A DNA stretch of 64,000 bases from NCBI GenBank assembly GCA_000333235.1, contig CAPN01000051.1, positions 1-64,000 of the forward strand, written 5' to 3'. Below are positions 24,862 through 33,778 of the stretch, one piece after another (the stretch's first letter is position 1; the number at the start of each line of letters is the position of its first letter). The notes under the pieces are model-generated. The model did not search any database. It saw only the letters and a list, made by a program, of their open reading frames with translations, and was not told the DNA's origin. The DNA is from Pseudoalteromonas luteoviolacea B = ATCC 29581 (GTDB lineage: Bacteria; Pseudomonadota; Gammaproteobacteria; Enterobacterales; Alteromonadaceae). Position numbers and translations under genes: made by a program.

Positions 24862-25982
24862 GGAATTAACATCTCTTTGATTGGTTTACCAATGGTCGGA
24901 TCAAATTCGAGGTAATTTTCTCCAAGTAACGTTAATATCGTCGCAGCGACTTGGTCTTGCTTGAGTTCTGTTGAGGTTTTGAGTACGCCCTGTGCAGCAA
25001 TACGAGGCCCTATTGCCGCAAGCCAAATCTCGTTTGCCCCGATAATGCCATTTTCAAAATTAGCCAACTTTTTCATGTATCCTTGTACCGCTTGTTTTGA
25101 TGCATGGTGTTGCCAATCTTGTTTGTGGTAGCCGCGTCCATGGTCGGTGACAATGAGCATTACTGTGTTATTTCTATATTTTGGGATTGATTGAAGTGTT
25201 TGCCAAAGGTCGGCGAGGTACTGGTCGGTTCGATGGATCGCAGCAATATAACGGTCATAGTGACCATCATGTGCAAAGTCGTCGGTTTCGCCAAGCGCAA
25301 TCACCATAGCGCGCGGTTGGATGTGAATTAAATAATCTTTAGCAAAGCGATAAGTAAAACTATCTTGGCGAACTTCTTGCCATGGGCTAGGGGTTTGGGC
25401 TTGTAACGCATTCAATAAATCCATTTCAGGTGATTGTGGTTGGATTTGATAAGCGTCGTTATGATCATTTACATAGAGTCCAGAACGCGTTTCGTTAAAA
25501 ATAGCGTCGAACGCTGCCCAGCTCCCAAAAGCCGCTAATTTGCTTTGATACTTTGGCTTTTTATTCAGCCATTCTAAAAACGTCACATTGTGGTTAGCAA
25601 TAAACGCGTTGCTGTTTATAGAAGGGTCGACTTTTCCTGTTAAGATTTCATTGTAACCGGGATAAGAAAAGTACCACTCGTTGGCGACACTCATAAAAGA
25701 ACCGTTGGTTCTATCGCCAATGAGTGTGCCATGCTTTGCTATGGTGTTCCAAAAAAAAGGCATCAGTTTTTGACGACGCATTTCAGGCCTTTCGTGCCAG
25801 TAGCGCTCTTCCAATTGAGCACTATTTTTTACTAGTGTTGGGTCTTGGTATAGTGCTTTATCTATACCGTTAAACGTTTCTTGCCAACGTATTCCATCCA
25901 GAGTAACTAGGATAACGTTGCTAGCAGAATGGGTTAGAAATGAAGTGGCGAAAAGTAGAGTAGATACAATGAAACGGTACAT
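24858..25982 (-). CDS. Secreted alkaline-phosphatase-superfamily hydrolase
   Basis: A 374-residue protein with a signal peptide (cleavage after THSA). The metal-binding core of the alkaline phosphatase/sulfatase/NPP superfamily is visible: VILVTLDGIRWQETFNG (first Asp), a Thr/Ser nucleophile region near GDRTNGSFM, GETDDFAHDGHYDRYIAAIH, and VTDHGRGYHKQDWQHHA. It could be a phosphomonoesterase, a phosphodiesterase or a sulfatase; there is no CxPxR sulfatase signature, which favours phosphate esters. It has its own AGGAGC ribosome binding site just after a terminator that separates it from the receptor gene. Confidence 0.8.
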   Translation of the reverse strand: MYRFIVSTLLFATSFLTHSASNVILVTLDGIRWQETFNGIDKALYQDPTLVKNSAQLEERYWHERPEMRRQKLMPFFWNTIAKHGTLIGDRTNGSFMSVANEWYFSYPGYNEILTGKVDPSINSNAFIANHNVTFLEWLNKKPKYQSKLAAFGSWAAFDAIFNETRSGLYVNDHNDAYQIQPQSPEMDLLNALQAQTPSPWQEVRQDSFTYRFAKDYLIHIQPRAMVIALGETDDFAHDGHYDRYIAAIHRTDQYLADLWQTLQSIPKYRNNTVMLIVTDHGRGYHKQDWQHHASKQAVQGYMKKLANFENGIIGANEIWLAAIGPRIAAQGVLKTSTELKQDQVAATILTLLGENYLEFDPTIGKPIKEMLIP

Positions 25983-25993
25983 ACCATGCTCCT

Positions 25994-26033
25994 AAAAAAG
26001 AAACGCAAAACCTAAGGGGATTGGTTTTGCGTT
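25994..26033 (-). terminator. Intercistronic terminator between the TonB receptor and phosphatase genes
   Basis: On the minus strand AACGCAAAACC (26033-26023) pairs with GGTTTTGCGTT (26012-26002) in a perfect 11-bp stem, followed by TCTTTTTT. It is a canonical Rho-independent terminator inside a co-directional gene row, so it should reduce downstream phosphatase expression relative to the receptor. Confidence 0.85.
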
Positions 26034-26044
26034 CAAGAGGTTGA

Positions 26045-28408
26045 TTAAAAACGAGTTTGGAAGTTGATGGCCGCGGTGCGCGGTGCGCCTATCCATCCAC
26101 CCCAACCACCGGCGACACCACCGATATAACTTTTGTCAAATAGGTTGTTCACGGTTAATCGTAAGCTAGTACCTTGGAGTGGCGAACTTAGGTTTTCTAA
26201 ATCAATAGCAACGTATAAATCACTAACAGCATACCCATCAATGCGCGTGGTGTTTTGTGGATCCATCCAGCGATCACCAAGCCATTTTGTTGATATACCT
26301 GCAGAATATTGGTTTGATTGCCAATCGACAGACAGCACAGCCATGTTTTCGACAGAACCAAACACGGTATTACCTGCCGCAAATCCAACGGAGCCAGTTG
26401 AGTACTCTGATTTATTGCTCGTGTAGGATGCATAAACTGAAAACTCGTTTGAGGGGTAATACGTCAGCGCGGTTTCGATACCCGAAGATTCAATACCACC
26501 TGTGTTGATGTAGCTGCCATTTGTGCCGACAAGGTAGTCATTGCCATTTTCCGATCCGGGAGCAATAAAGGTTAGGCGGTTGGCAAAATCAATATTGTAA
26601 AACGTTACACTTGCACTCACTTTTGTATCATTAAAGCGGATCCCGAAATCGGTGTTTTCAGCGGTTTCAGGCTCAACATTATTGAGTGCAGATGAATCAG
26701 CCTCTAAAACTTGATCTTTAATGGCTGCGAAGTTTTCGGCGTAACCAGCAAAAACTTCCAGTCCTTCAATCGGTGTAAACCATACCGCGCCAGCAGAGAC
26801 GAGTAAATCAGAGTTAGAATCGACACTTTTTGAAGCCTGTGTGAAGTGATCTTGACTCTGTAAATCAACAAAATATTGTTTAATACCGGCACGAAGTGTG
26901 ATGGATTCCATTTCGAAAGAGTCTTCTAAATAAGCCATCATAGTTTCTACAGGGTAAGTGCGGTCGTATTGCACCCAATATGGAGTGTGGTCAAAATCGT
27001 AACTGCTTTTTGAATCTAAAATCTTATGCCAATCACGGTGTTCAGCGCGCTCATAATCTTCATACCAAATACCTGCCCGCAGTACATTGGTATTGTGATT
27101 TATTTTCGTTTCCCAACGCCCATCCGCATTGATCCCATAACGATCCTTTTGATAATGGGTATGGCGATATGAACCTACCGGGATTGCACCAGAGGCGTAA
27201 CAATTTGGATCCGCATGCGCACCTGCACCGCCGTAGGGAAAAGTGATTGAACTTTGACAATCCGCGAGAGGGGATAAAGCTTTACCGTGTTTATCAACAA
27301 AATAGAGGCGACCAAGCGCGTTACCGCCATAGACTGTATTACCGGAGGTTAATTCACTGTGCGCATTGCTGCCATCATTATTAACATCAACTAAGTACGG
27401 TGGTACCCAGTCGCCGCGCCCTTCATTGTTGTGAAAATAGGCGTTAGCAGTGAGTTCAACTTCACCAATCTGAGTATTCAATTCAATGTAACCAAACAGA
27501 TTTTCACGTAGAGTAGACCAACCTTGACGGTATACTTGATCGATATAAGGAATTCCGCTCCATTCACCTAGTAAGCCATCTGACTCAGGGTTTTTGTTAA
27601 AGTCAGTGAGTGAAACACGTTGGTAGTTATCTTCGTGAACGTCATCGTAGGACAAATACGCACTTATGGTGAAGTTACTCTCCATACCGTTAACCAATTT
27701 AGCAGCAAAGTGGTCGCGTTGGTTTTCAGCAGTTCCAGTGATCCAATCACTGTTAGTGGAATTAGAATAACTCACCCAACCGTAGGTATCGTTAAACATT
27801 TCGCCCGTTTCAAGTCGAATGTAGTACTTTTGCGCATCGAAATTGCCTAAAGACATACTCGCTATCACGGCTTGTTCAGGGCTTGGATTGATGGTGATGA
27901 AATTTAATGTACCACCAAGTGCTTCATTAGAACGTGAACTAATGTCGGCGGTTCCTTGTGATACTTCGACTGTTTCTAAGTTTTCTGTGTCAATATAGCG
28001 GTTGGCTTTTGCACCGCCTCCATAGTTTGAATTGCCATTGGCAATCCCATCGATGGTGATACCCACTTGTTGCTCGTCGAGACTTAATTGAAAACCACGA
28101 ATCGATACGGTGGTTGACCAATCATCACTGCCGAATGTGTCACCTTCATTAACTAGTACACCTGGTAAGTTATCGATTACCGCCAAAGCGCTCGTCATTG
28201 TTGACTGTTGTTTTGCCATTTCTTGAGACGTTGCATTATTGGCGTAAGATACGCTTTTTCCAATCGCAACAACTTCTTCGATTTCTTGTTGTGTTGCCTG
28301 CTTTTTTTCATCGGCCAATTTTTCTGCTGCCACTGTAGATGTAGAAAAAGCACTCGTAATCGCTACTGCGATAAGCGTAGGCTTAAGATGGGCAAAGTGA
28401 GTCAACAT
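26045..28408 (-). CDS. TonB-dependent outer-membrane receptor
   Basis: A 787-residue receptor using the ATG at 28408 (signal peptide ending STVAA). The plug domain covers about residues 45-170 (IDNLPGVLVNEGDTFGSDDW, then VSIRGFQLSLDEQQVGITID) and the remainder is a 22-strand barrel ending in the C-terminal aromatic INFQTRF. A weak TonB-box-like region, EEVVAIGKS, follows the signal peptide. The substrate is not evident; co-direction with two phosphatases suggests an organophosphate or a complexed nutrient. Energy could come from the TonB2 operon at 39 kb. Confidence 0.92.
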   Translation of the reverse strand: MLTHFAHLKPTLIAVAITSAFSTSTVAAEKLADEKKQATQQEIEEVVAIGKSVSYANNATSQEMAKQQSTMTSALAVIDNLPGVLVNEGDTFGSDDWSTTVSIRGFQLSLDEQQVGITIDGIANGNSNYGGGAKANRYIDTENLETVEVSQGTADISSRSNEALGGTLNFITINPSPEQAVIASMSLGNFDAQKYYIRLETGEMFNDTYGWVSYSNSTNSDWITGTAENQRDHFAAKLVNGMESNFTISAYLSYDDVHEDNYQRVSLTDFNKNPESDGLLGEWSGIPYIDQVYRQGWSTLRENLFGYIELNTQIGEVELTANAYFHNNEGRGDWVPPYLVDVNNDGSNAHSELTSGNTVYGGNALGRLYFVDKHGKALSPLADCQSSITFPYGGAGAHADPNCYASGAIPVGSYRHTHYQKDRYGINADGRWETKINHNTNVLRAGIWYEDYERAEHRDWHKILDSKSSYDFDHTPYWVQYDRTYPVETMMAYLEDSFEMESITLRAGIKQYFVDLQSQDHFTQASKSVDSNSDLLVSAGAVWFTPIEGLEVFAGYAENFAAIKDQVLEADSSALNNVEPETAENTDFGIRFNDTKVSASVTFYNIDFANRLTFIAPGSENGNDYLVGTNGSYINTGGIESSGIETALTYYPSNEFSVYASYTSNKSEYSTGSVGFAAGNTVFGSVENMAVLSVDWQSNQYSAGISTKWLGDRWMDPQNTTRIDGYAVSDLYVAIDLENLSSPLQGTSLRLTVNNLFDKSYIGGVAGGWGGWIGAPRTAAINFQTRF

Positions 28409-29132
28409 TGCTTTATATCCTTGTTTTTGTTGGTACATGTGTGAGTGAAAAACGGGACAAATGGTAGTGGTAGATTATTTCAGTGGCGTTGCAGATATAT
28501 TTATTATTTATTTCGGTACGTGCTGACGTTGGGGGCTCCCTCGTCGCAAGTATTACAGGCCATTATTCCAAGTTAATGATGGTGATAAGTGTAAAAACAT
28601 GAGTCGCGATCAATGCCCTTGCAATAAAGCGGATAAATGCATGCTTGACGACAAGCATATTCAAGTCGATGGGTATAAATGGATAATGGCCAAGGAAAAA
28701 TAATCCTTTTGCCACGTTTGGTTATTTCGCTGGTCTTGTCTCGCAACAGGTACTTGATTGACGGCTACAGGCTGAGTCGGAGTTGAGGTTTTCAGTGCCA
28801 CCGCAGGCGGTAAGTAAAAAAAGACAGGCGCATTTTCCGAGTAAGTGATTCGTCCAGATGATGTATATCCTTGTTGTATTAAAAATAAAAATTTCCACTC
28901 GACTTTGAGAAAGCGAACGTAGTAATACGTCCCTTTAGTCGTACCGGCAAGTGCATCTCTATTAATACTGATTATTTATACGCAAGGATTCGTCATTCTG
29001 TGAGCAAAAAAACAATTAACCCAAGACTATTTGCGCAAAACATTAGATAATTAACTATTCTCTTTTTTTGTTGACCAAATTGCCTTAAAACGCTTTTTTG
29101 GTGACCACCACTGACCAAGTCGGGGTTTTTTC
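28409..29132. other. Long intergenic region with a repeat arm and an open frame without a start codon
   Basis: About 720 bp. At 28640-28681 there is a 7-bp perfect hairpin (ATGCTTG-ACGA-CAAGCAT) followed by ATTCAAGTCGATGGGTATAAA, a right arm of the palindromic repeat family seen near 12250, 18990 and 55601. On the minus strand, 28975 to 28661 is open for 104 codons (includes YYYVRFLKVEW, ENAPVFFYLPPAVALKTSTP and QRNNQTWQKDYFSLAI) but has no ATG and its first GTG is at 28801; its stop lies in the repeat arm. It may be a gene remnant. Promoters for the receptor and the OsmC-YcaO gene must also lie here. Confidence 0.4.
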
Positions 29133-31319
29133 ATGGAAATTAAAGTTAATTTTCTCGATAACTTGCGTTTAGAAGCTAAGTTTGACGATTTTACGGTGAT
29201 TGCAGATCAACCGATTCGCTATAAAGGCGATGGATCTGCGCCAAGTCCATTTGACTATTTTTTGGCGTCGTCGGCACTGTGTGCAGCCTACTTTGTTAAG
29301 GTTTATTGTAATGCACGGGATATTTCAACTGACGGTATCCGTTTGTCGCAAAACAATATTGTTGATCCTGAAAATCGCTATAACCAGATCTTTAAAATCC
29401 AAGTCGAACTACCAGAGAGTATTTCAGAAAAAGATCGTGAAGGGATTTTGCGTTCGATTGACCGCTGTACGGTGAAAAAAGTGGTGCAAACAGGCCCAGA
29501 ATTCCAGCTTGATGTAGTAGAGAATCTCGACGAAGATGCACAAGCTATGTTGATGGCCAAGCCAACGGAAGAAGCGAATACCTTTATTCTTGGTAAAGAC
29601 CTTCCTCTGGAACAAACGATTGCCAATATGACTTCGTTACTTGAGTCGCTCGGCATGAAGATCGAGATCTCGTCATGGCGCAACATTGTACCTAATGTTT
29701 GGTCTTTGCATATTCGTGATGCGGCATCGCCAATGTGTTTTACGAATGGTAAAGGCGCAACGAAAGAAAGTGCGTTGTGCTCAGCGCTTGGTGAGTTTAT
29801 AGAGCGTTTGAATTGCAATTTCTTTTATAACGATCAGTTCTTTGGTGAAGAAATCGCAAACGCTGAATTTGTTCACTATCCGAATGAAAAGTGGTTTCCA
29901 TTAGAAGAAGACGACAGTTTGCCTGTAGGTCTCCTCGATGACTATTGTTTAGGTATTTACGATCCAGAAAATGAGCTTTGCGGTTCTAATTTGATTGATA
30001 CTAATTCTGGGAATCGTGAACGAGGTATTTGTGCAATTCCATACACGCGTCATAGCGATGGTGAAACTGTGTACTTTCCATCAAATTTGATCGAAAACTT
30101 GTTCTTAAGCAATGGGATGAGTGCAGGAAATAATTTGTTTGAGGCGAAAGTTCAGTGTCTATCTGAGATTTTTGAGCGTGCAGTGAAGCGTCAAATTATC
30201 GAGCAAGAAATCGTGCTACCGGATGTGCCAAAAGAGGTATTAGCAAACTATCCCAAAGTAGTTGAAGGGATCAAAGGGCTCGAAGAGCAAGGCTTTCCAG
30301 TGGTTGTGAAAGACGCATCGTTAGGTGGTCAGTTCCCTGTGATGTGTGTCACGTTAATGAATCCAAAAACAGGGGGCGTATTCGCCTCGTTTGGTGCTCA
30401 TCCAAGTTTAGAAGTGGCATTAGAGAGAAGTCTGACAGAGTTACTGCAAGGTCGCAGCTTTGAAGGGTTAAATGACGTACCAAAGCCAACGTTCAACAGT
30501 ATGGCAGTGCAAGAGCCAGAAAATTTTGTTGAGCACTTTATCGACTCAACAGGTGTGATCTCTTGGCGATTCTTTAGTGCGAAACACGATTATGAGTTTG
30601 TAGAGTGGGATTTCTCAGGAACGAATGAAGAAGAGTGCGATCGTTTATTCGCCATCCTACGCAAGCTAGGTAAAGAAGCCTATGTCGCTGAATTTACGGA
30701 TATCGGTTGTGCTTGCCGGATCTTAGTACCGGACTATTCCGAAGTTTATCCAGCAGAAGATTTAATCTGGGACAATACAAATAAAGCGTTAGCGTATCGA
30801 GAAGACATTTTAAATCTGCACTCTTTAAGTGAAGAAGAATTAGTGAATTTGGTCGAACGTTTAGAAGAAAGTCAGCTTGATAATTACATTGATATTATTA
30901 CGTTAATTGGTATTGAGTTTGATGAAAATACGGTGTGGGGTCAACTCACCATCATTGAACTTAAGATATTGATCTATTTGGCGCTTGGTGAAATTGAAGA
31001 AGCCCACGAGTTGGTAGAGGCGTATTTGCAGTACAATAGTAATACCGTCGCTCGTAATTTGTTCTATCAAGCGATGCATGCAACGCTTGAAATTGCGCTC
31101 GATGATGAACTTGCAATGGAGGATTACTTACATAACTTCACCAGAATGTTTGGTCAAGGAGTTATGGATGCAGTGATTGGATCTATCAATGGTGAGGTTC
31201 GATTCTACGGATTAACACCAACAAGTATGAAACTCGAAGGTTTGGAGCGTCATCTACGATTGGTCGAAAGCTATAAAAAGTTGCATGCCGCAAGGGCCGC
31301 AATTACTGCAAAAAAATAG
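29133..31319 (+). CDS. OsmC-YcaO fusion protein
   Basis: A 728-residue protein. Residues 1-135 form an OsmC-like domain with both family cysteines (Cys50 in ASSALCAAYF and Cys112 in SIDRCTVKKVV), suggesting peroxidase-type thiol chemistry. Residues about 160-560 are a YcaO domain, with Glu-rich nucleotide-binding helices LGEFIERLNCNFFYND and CLSEIFERAVKRQIIEQE. The C-terminal 150 residues are TPR-like, as in E. coli YcaO. E. coli YcaO influences RimO-dependent methylthiolation of ribosomal protein S12; the OsmC-fused form occurs in marine gammaproteobacteria. No substrate peptide gene is visible nearby. The downstream 12-bp inverted repeat suggests transcription stops here. Confidence 0.88.
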   Translation: MEIKVNFLDNLRLEAKFDDFTVIADQPIRYKGDGSAPSPFDYFLASSALCAAYFVKVYCNARDISTDGIRLSQNNIVDPENRYNQIFKIQVELPESISEKDREGILRSIDRCTVKKVVQTGPEFQLDVVENLDEDAQAMLMAKPTEEANTFILGKDLPLEQTIANMTSLLESLGMKIEISSWRNIVPNVWSLHIRDAASPMCFTNGKGATKESALCSALGEFIERLNCNFFYNDQFFGEEIANAEFVHYPNEKWFPLEEDDSLPVGLLDDYCLGIYDPENELCGSNLIDTNSGNRERGICAIPYTRHSDGETVYFPSNLIENLFLSNGMSAGNNLFEAKVQCLSEIFERAVKRQIIEQEIVLPDVPKEVLANYPKVVEGIKGLEEQGFPVVVKDASLGGQFPVMCVTLMNPKTGGVFASFGAHPSLEVALERSLTELLQGRSFEGLNDVPKPTFNSMAVQEPENFVEHFIDSTGVISWRFFSAKHDYEFVEWDFSGTNEEECDRLFAILRKLGKEAYVAEFTDIGCACRILVPDYSEVYPAEDLIWDNTNKALAYREDILNLHSLSEEELVNLVERLEESQLDNYIDIITLIGIEFDENTVWGQLTIIELKILIYLALGEIEEAHELVEAYLQYNSNTVARNLFYQAMHATLEIALDDELAMEDYLHNFTRMFGQGVMDAVIGSINGEVRFYGLTPTSMKLEGLERHLRLVESYKKLHAARAAITAKK

Positions 31320-31330
31320 TCTCTTCAAGC

Positions 31331-31362
31331 TTTTAAGGGTCAGCGACGATTGACCCTTAAAA
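31331..31362. repeat. Perfect 12-bp inverted repeat after the OsmC-YcaO gene
   Basis: TTTTAAGGGTCA (31331-31342) and TGACCCTTAAAA (31351-31362) pair without mismatch around an 8-nt loop, starting 12 bp after the stop. The A/T ends of the stem make it a possible bidirectional terminator, with U-rich RNA on either strand lying within the stem base. Confidence 0.6.
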
Positions 31363-31762
31363 TCATGCTACTAAACTCATTACCCCTTTATCGTCGTATC
31401 TTTAATCATTTCACGATGCGGTTTGGAAAAATATTTTCTTATGACTTTAGTCTAAAGCATAAATTATTTAGGGTTGAGATTTTGAGAGCTTTTTTAATCT
31501 TTTGTAAGTATTTACTTACTGTTAATGTCTTTTAATTATGGGTAATGCTAAGTGTCTTATGAATTAAGAAAATATAGAAAGTCTAAGCTAAACTTATCAG
31601 GTACAGTCTATCTATATGGTACTAAAATAGGAATTGACTTTCATTAAACTAGCTTTATTGCTAGAGTATGAATTAAATTCATCATTATGGCGTGCGTCAG
31701 TGGCGTCCTATTGAGCTCACGACTAGGGATAGTTTTTAACAGCGACGGGAGTAGGCTTCAGT
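31363..31762. other. Upstream region of the GGDEF/EAL gene, no gene seen
   Basis: About 400 bp of AT-rich sequence. Frames of up to 61 codons lack ribosome binding sites and family resemblance. A TTGACT at about 31634 could be a -35 element for the downstream gene but no convincing -10 is paired with it. GGGAG lies 11 bp before the start at 31763. Confidence 0.35.
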
Positions 31763-33778
31763 ATGAATACGACTTCATTTAATCATCCGCTTTTGATTGA
31801 GAAGTTGGATACAGAAACGCTAAGTTGTCGCAGTTCGTTTTTCAATTTAGCTGCGACGTACGGTGGTGTGATCCTGAATATGGATGATAACTCACAGCCA
31901 ATTGTTTTATCAGGCACCATACAGCGAGTTGAATTAGATAAAGTAATCGCTTTCTTTAAAGTACAAAATGTCGATAAAAAAAACTCTTTTATTGAGTTTG
32001 GACTTAAGATAGTAGAACGACTTTATTTTTTTTACTTACTTCAAGAAAGTCATCAATTCCTCATTGGGATCCCTGCAAAATTTGATTTGCTTGATGTCAA
32101 CAATTTGCTGCCTATCGGTATTTTGCAATTTGATCCACATTGGTGTTTGACTCAAAGTAATAAATACATTGAAACGATTTTGGGAATAAACGAAAGCGAT
32201 CTTTTGGATCGCAAGTGGCTTAACTTTTTTGACATGGAAGAGATTTCATCGATTAATAATAGGCTTGAATCTGATATCGATCTTATAAACCCACCGAGCT
32301 TTACACAAAAAATTCAAACACCTTTAGGTCGAACACTGTATCTCGATGTTCAAGTTGTAAAATCGTTTAATCCATTAACAAATCAAAGTGCAGGTTTTAT
32401 TCTAATTGCGAAGGACATTACAGAGCAGTTACAAATAGAAAGTAAGATACGACATGCAGCGACGCACGATAAATTAACCGGTATTCCTAATCGAGCATTT
32501 TTGAATGACCGATTAAGTGAATGTGTTGAAGCGTTTTTAAATTACAATACGGATTGGTTATGTTGTTACATAGACATCAATAGGTTTAAGCGCCTAAATG
32601 ATACTAATGGCCATCACTTTGGTGACGAAATCTTAGTTAAGACGGCGGAAAAATTGCTTACATTAACAAACGAGCATGACTTTTTATGTCGTAACGGGGG
32701 GGATGAGTTTCTTTTATTAAAGCGGGTCGATAAACAGCAAAGTAAATCTTATTCTCAATTGCTTCAACAGATCGATGAACAGTTAAACACCACGCCGTAT
32801 GGGGTAGAAAAAGGCGCTAAGATCACCTCGAGTATCGGCGCTGTAAAACTGAGTGATGTGTTGTCGGTTGATTTCCTGGAATGCGGATTCAAATCAATCG
32901 AAGATCTGTGGTTAGCCTTAGCTGATTCGGCAATGTACTGCGCGAAAGAGCAGATAGGAAATCATCTTGTATATTATTCATTAACTCAGGTTAAACAAAC
33001 GTGTAAAAACTTTGGCATAGCAATGGACCTTGGCGCGAATGACATTAATGATTATGTTACTACCTATTTTCAACCTATCTATGATTTAAACCAGAATATT
33101 GTTTCTCTTGAATGTTTGGCACGGTTTAAAAAGCCATTCAATCGCAATAAAATAGAACAAGTCATTCGCTTATCTAAACAAAGTGGACATGAAAGAAAGC
33201 TATTTACTGCGTTGTTAAAGTCAAATATTAATGCAATAAATCGTATCGAAGCGAAATTAAATCGTTTAAATATCAAGCTAAATTTTCAAGTTAACATTGA
33301 ACCATTCATGATTGAATCGTTTGCGGCTACCAATGCGCTATTAGAACAGTTAAAGTCAATAGGTGTAGAGCAGCACCGTATATTTGTTGAACTTTCTGAG
33401 CGTGATATAAGCATGGATCTTACCGAGCTAATCCAACTCGATATGGTAAGAAAAGCCGGGTTTAAAATCGCGATGGATGATTTTGGTGTGGGTACAAGTA
33501 ATCTTAAGCGACTTTTAGAATTTAATTTTGATCAAATAAAATTAGACAAATGTTTTTTGGACGATGCCGACGGTCATTATAAGATGTTTAAATCGTTAGC
33601 CGAAATGTTAAGAAGCCTGAGACTACCAATCTTAGTTGAAGGTATTGAATTTAATGAACACGTTAATGTTTGTAGAGGAGTTGGTGTAGACTTAATGCAA
33701 GGGTTCTTATTATCTAGACCTGCAAATGAAGCTAAAATACTTGACGTAATACAATGCAACCTAAAGAGGAAAGCATGA
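31763..33778 (+). CDS. PAS-GGDEF-EAL protein (cyclic-di-GMP turnover)
   Basis: A 671-residue cytoplasmic protein. About 115-225 is a PAS domain (PIGILQFDPHWCLTQSNKYI). The GGDEF domain starts at DKLTGIPNRAFLNDRL and has an intact active site (RNGGDEFLLL); the RxxD inhibitory site is absent (NEHD at that place). The EAL domain keeps the first metal Glu in a changed motif (SLECLARF), the DDFGVGTSNLKRL metal block, IKLDK and VEGIE, so both diguanylate cyclase and phosphodiesterase activity are possible. Its stop overlaps the start of the CheB-CheR gene by 4 bp (ATGA). Confidence 0.9.
   Translation: MNTTSFNHPLLIEKLDTETLSCRSSFFNLAATYGGVILNMDDNSQPIVLSGTIQRVELDKVIAFFKVQNVDKKNSFIEFGLKIVERLYFFYLLQESHQFLIGIPAKFDLLDVNNLLPIGILQFDPHWCLTQSNKYIETILGINESDLLDRKWLNFFDMEEISSINNRLESDIDLINPPSFTQKIQTPLGRTLYLDVQVVKSFNPLTNQSAGFILIAKDITEQLQIESKIRHAATHDKLTGIPNRAFLNDRLSECVEAFLNYNTDWLCCYIDINRFKRLNDTNGHHFGDEILVKTAEKLLTLTNEHDFLCRNGGDEFLLLKRVDKQQSKSYSQLLQQIDEQLNTTPYGVEKGAKITSSIGAVKLSDVLSVDFLECGFKSIEDLWLALADSAMYCAKEQIGNHLVYYSLTQVKQTCKNFGIAMDLGANDINDYVTTYFQPIYDLNQNIVSLECLARFKKPFNRNKIEQVIRLSKQSGHERKLFTALLKSNINAINRIEAKLNRLNIKLNFQVNIEPFMIESFAATNALLEQLKSIGVEQHRIFVELSERDISMDLTELIQLDMVRKAGFKIAMDDFGVGTSNLKRLLEFNFDQIKLDKCFLDDADGHYKMFKSLAEMLRSLRLPILVEGIEFNEHVNVCRGVGVDLMQGFLLSRPANEAKILDVIQCNLKRKA

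Noticed and set aside
28599-28703. Plus-strand 34-codon Cys-rich frame MSRDQCPCNKADKC
   Set aside because: There is no ribosome binding site and its second half is encoded by a repeat arm, so it is probably a chance frame.
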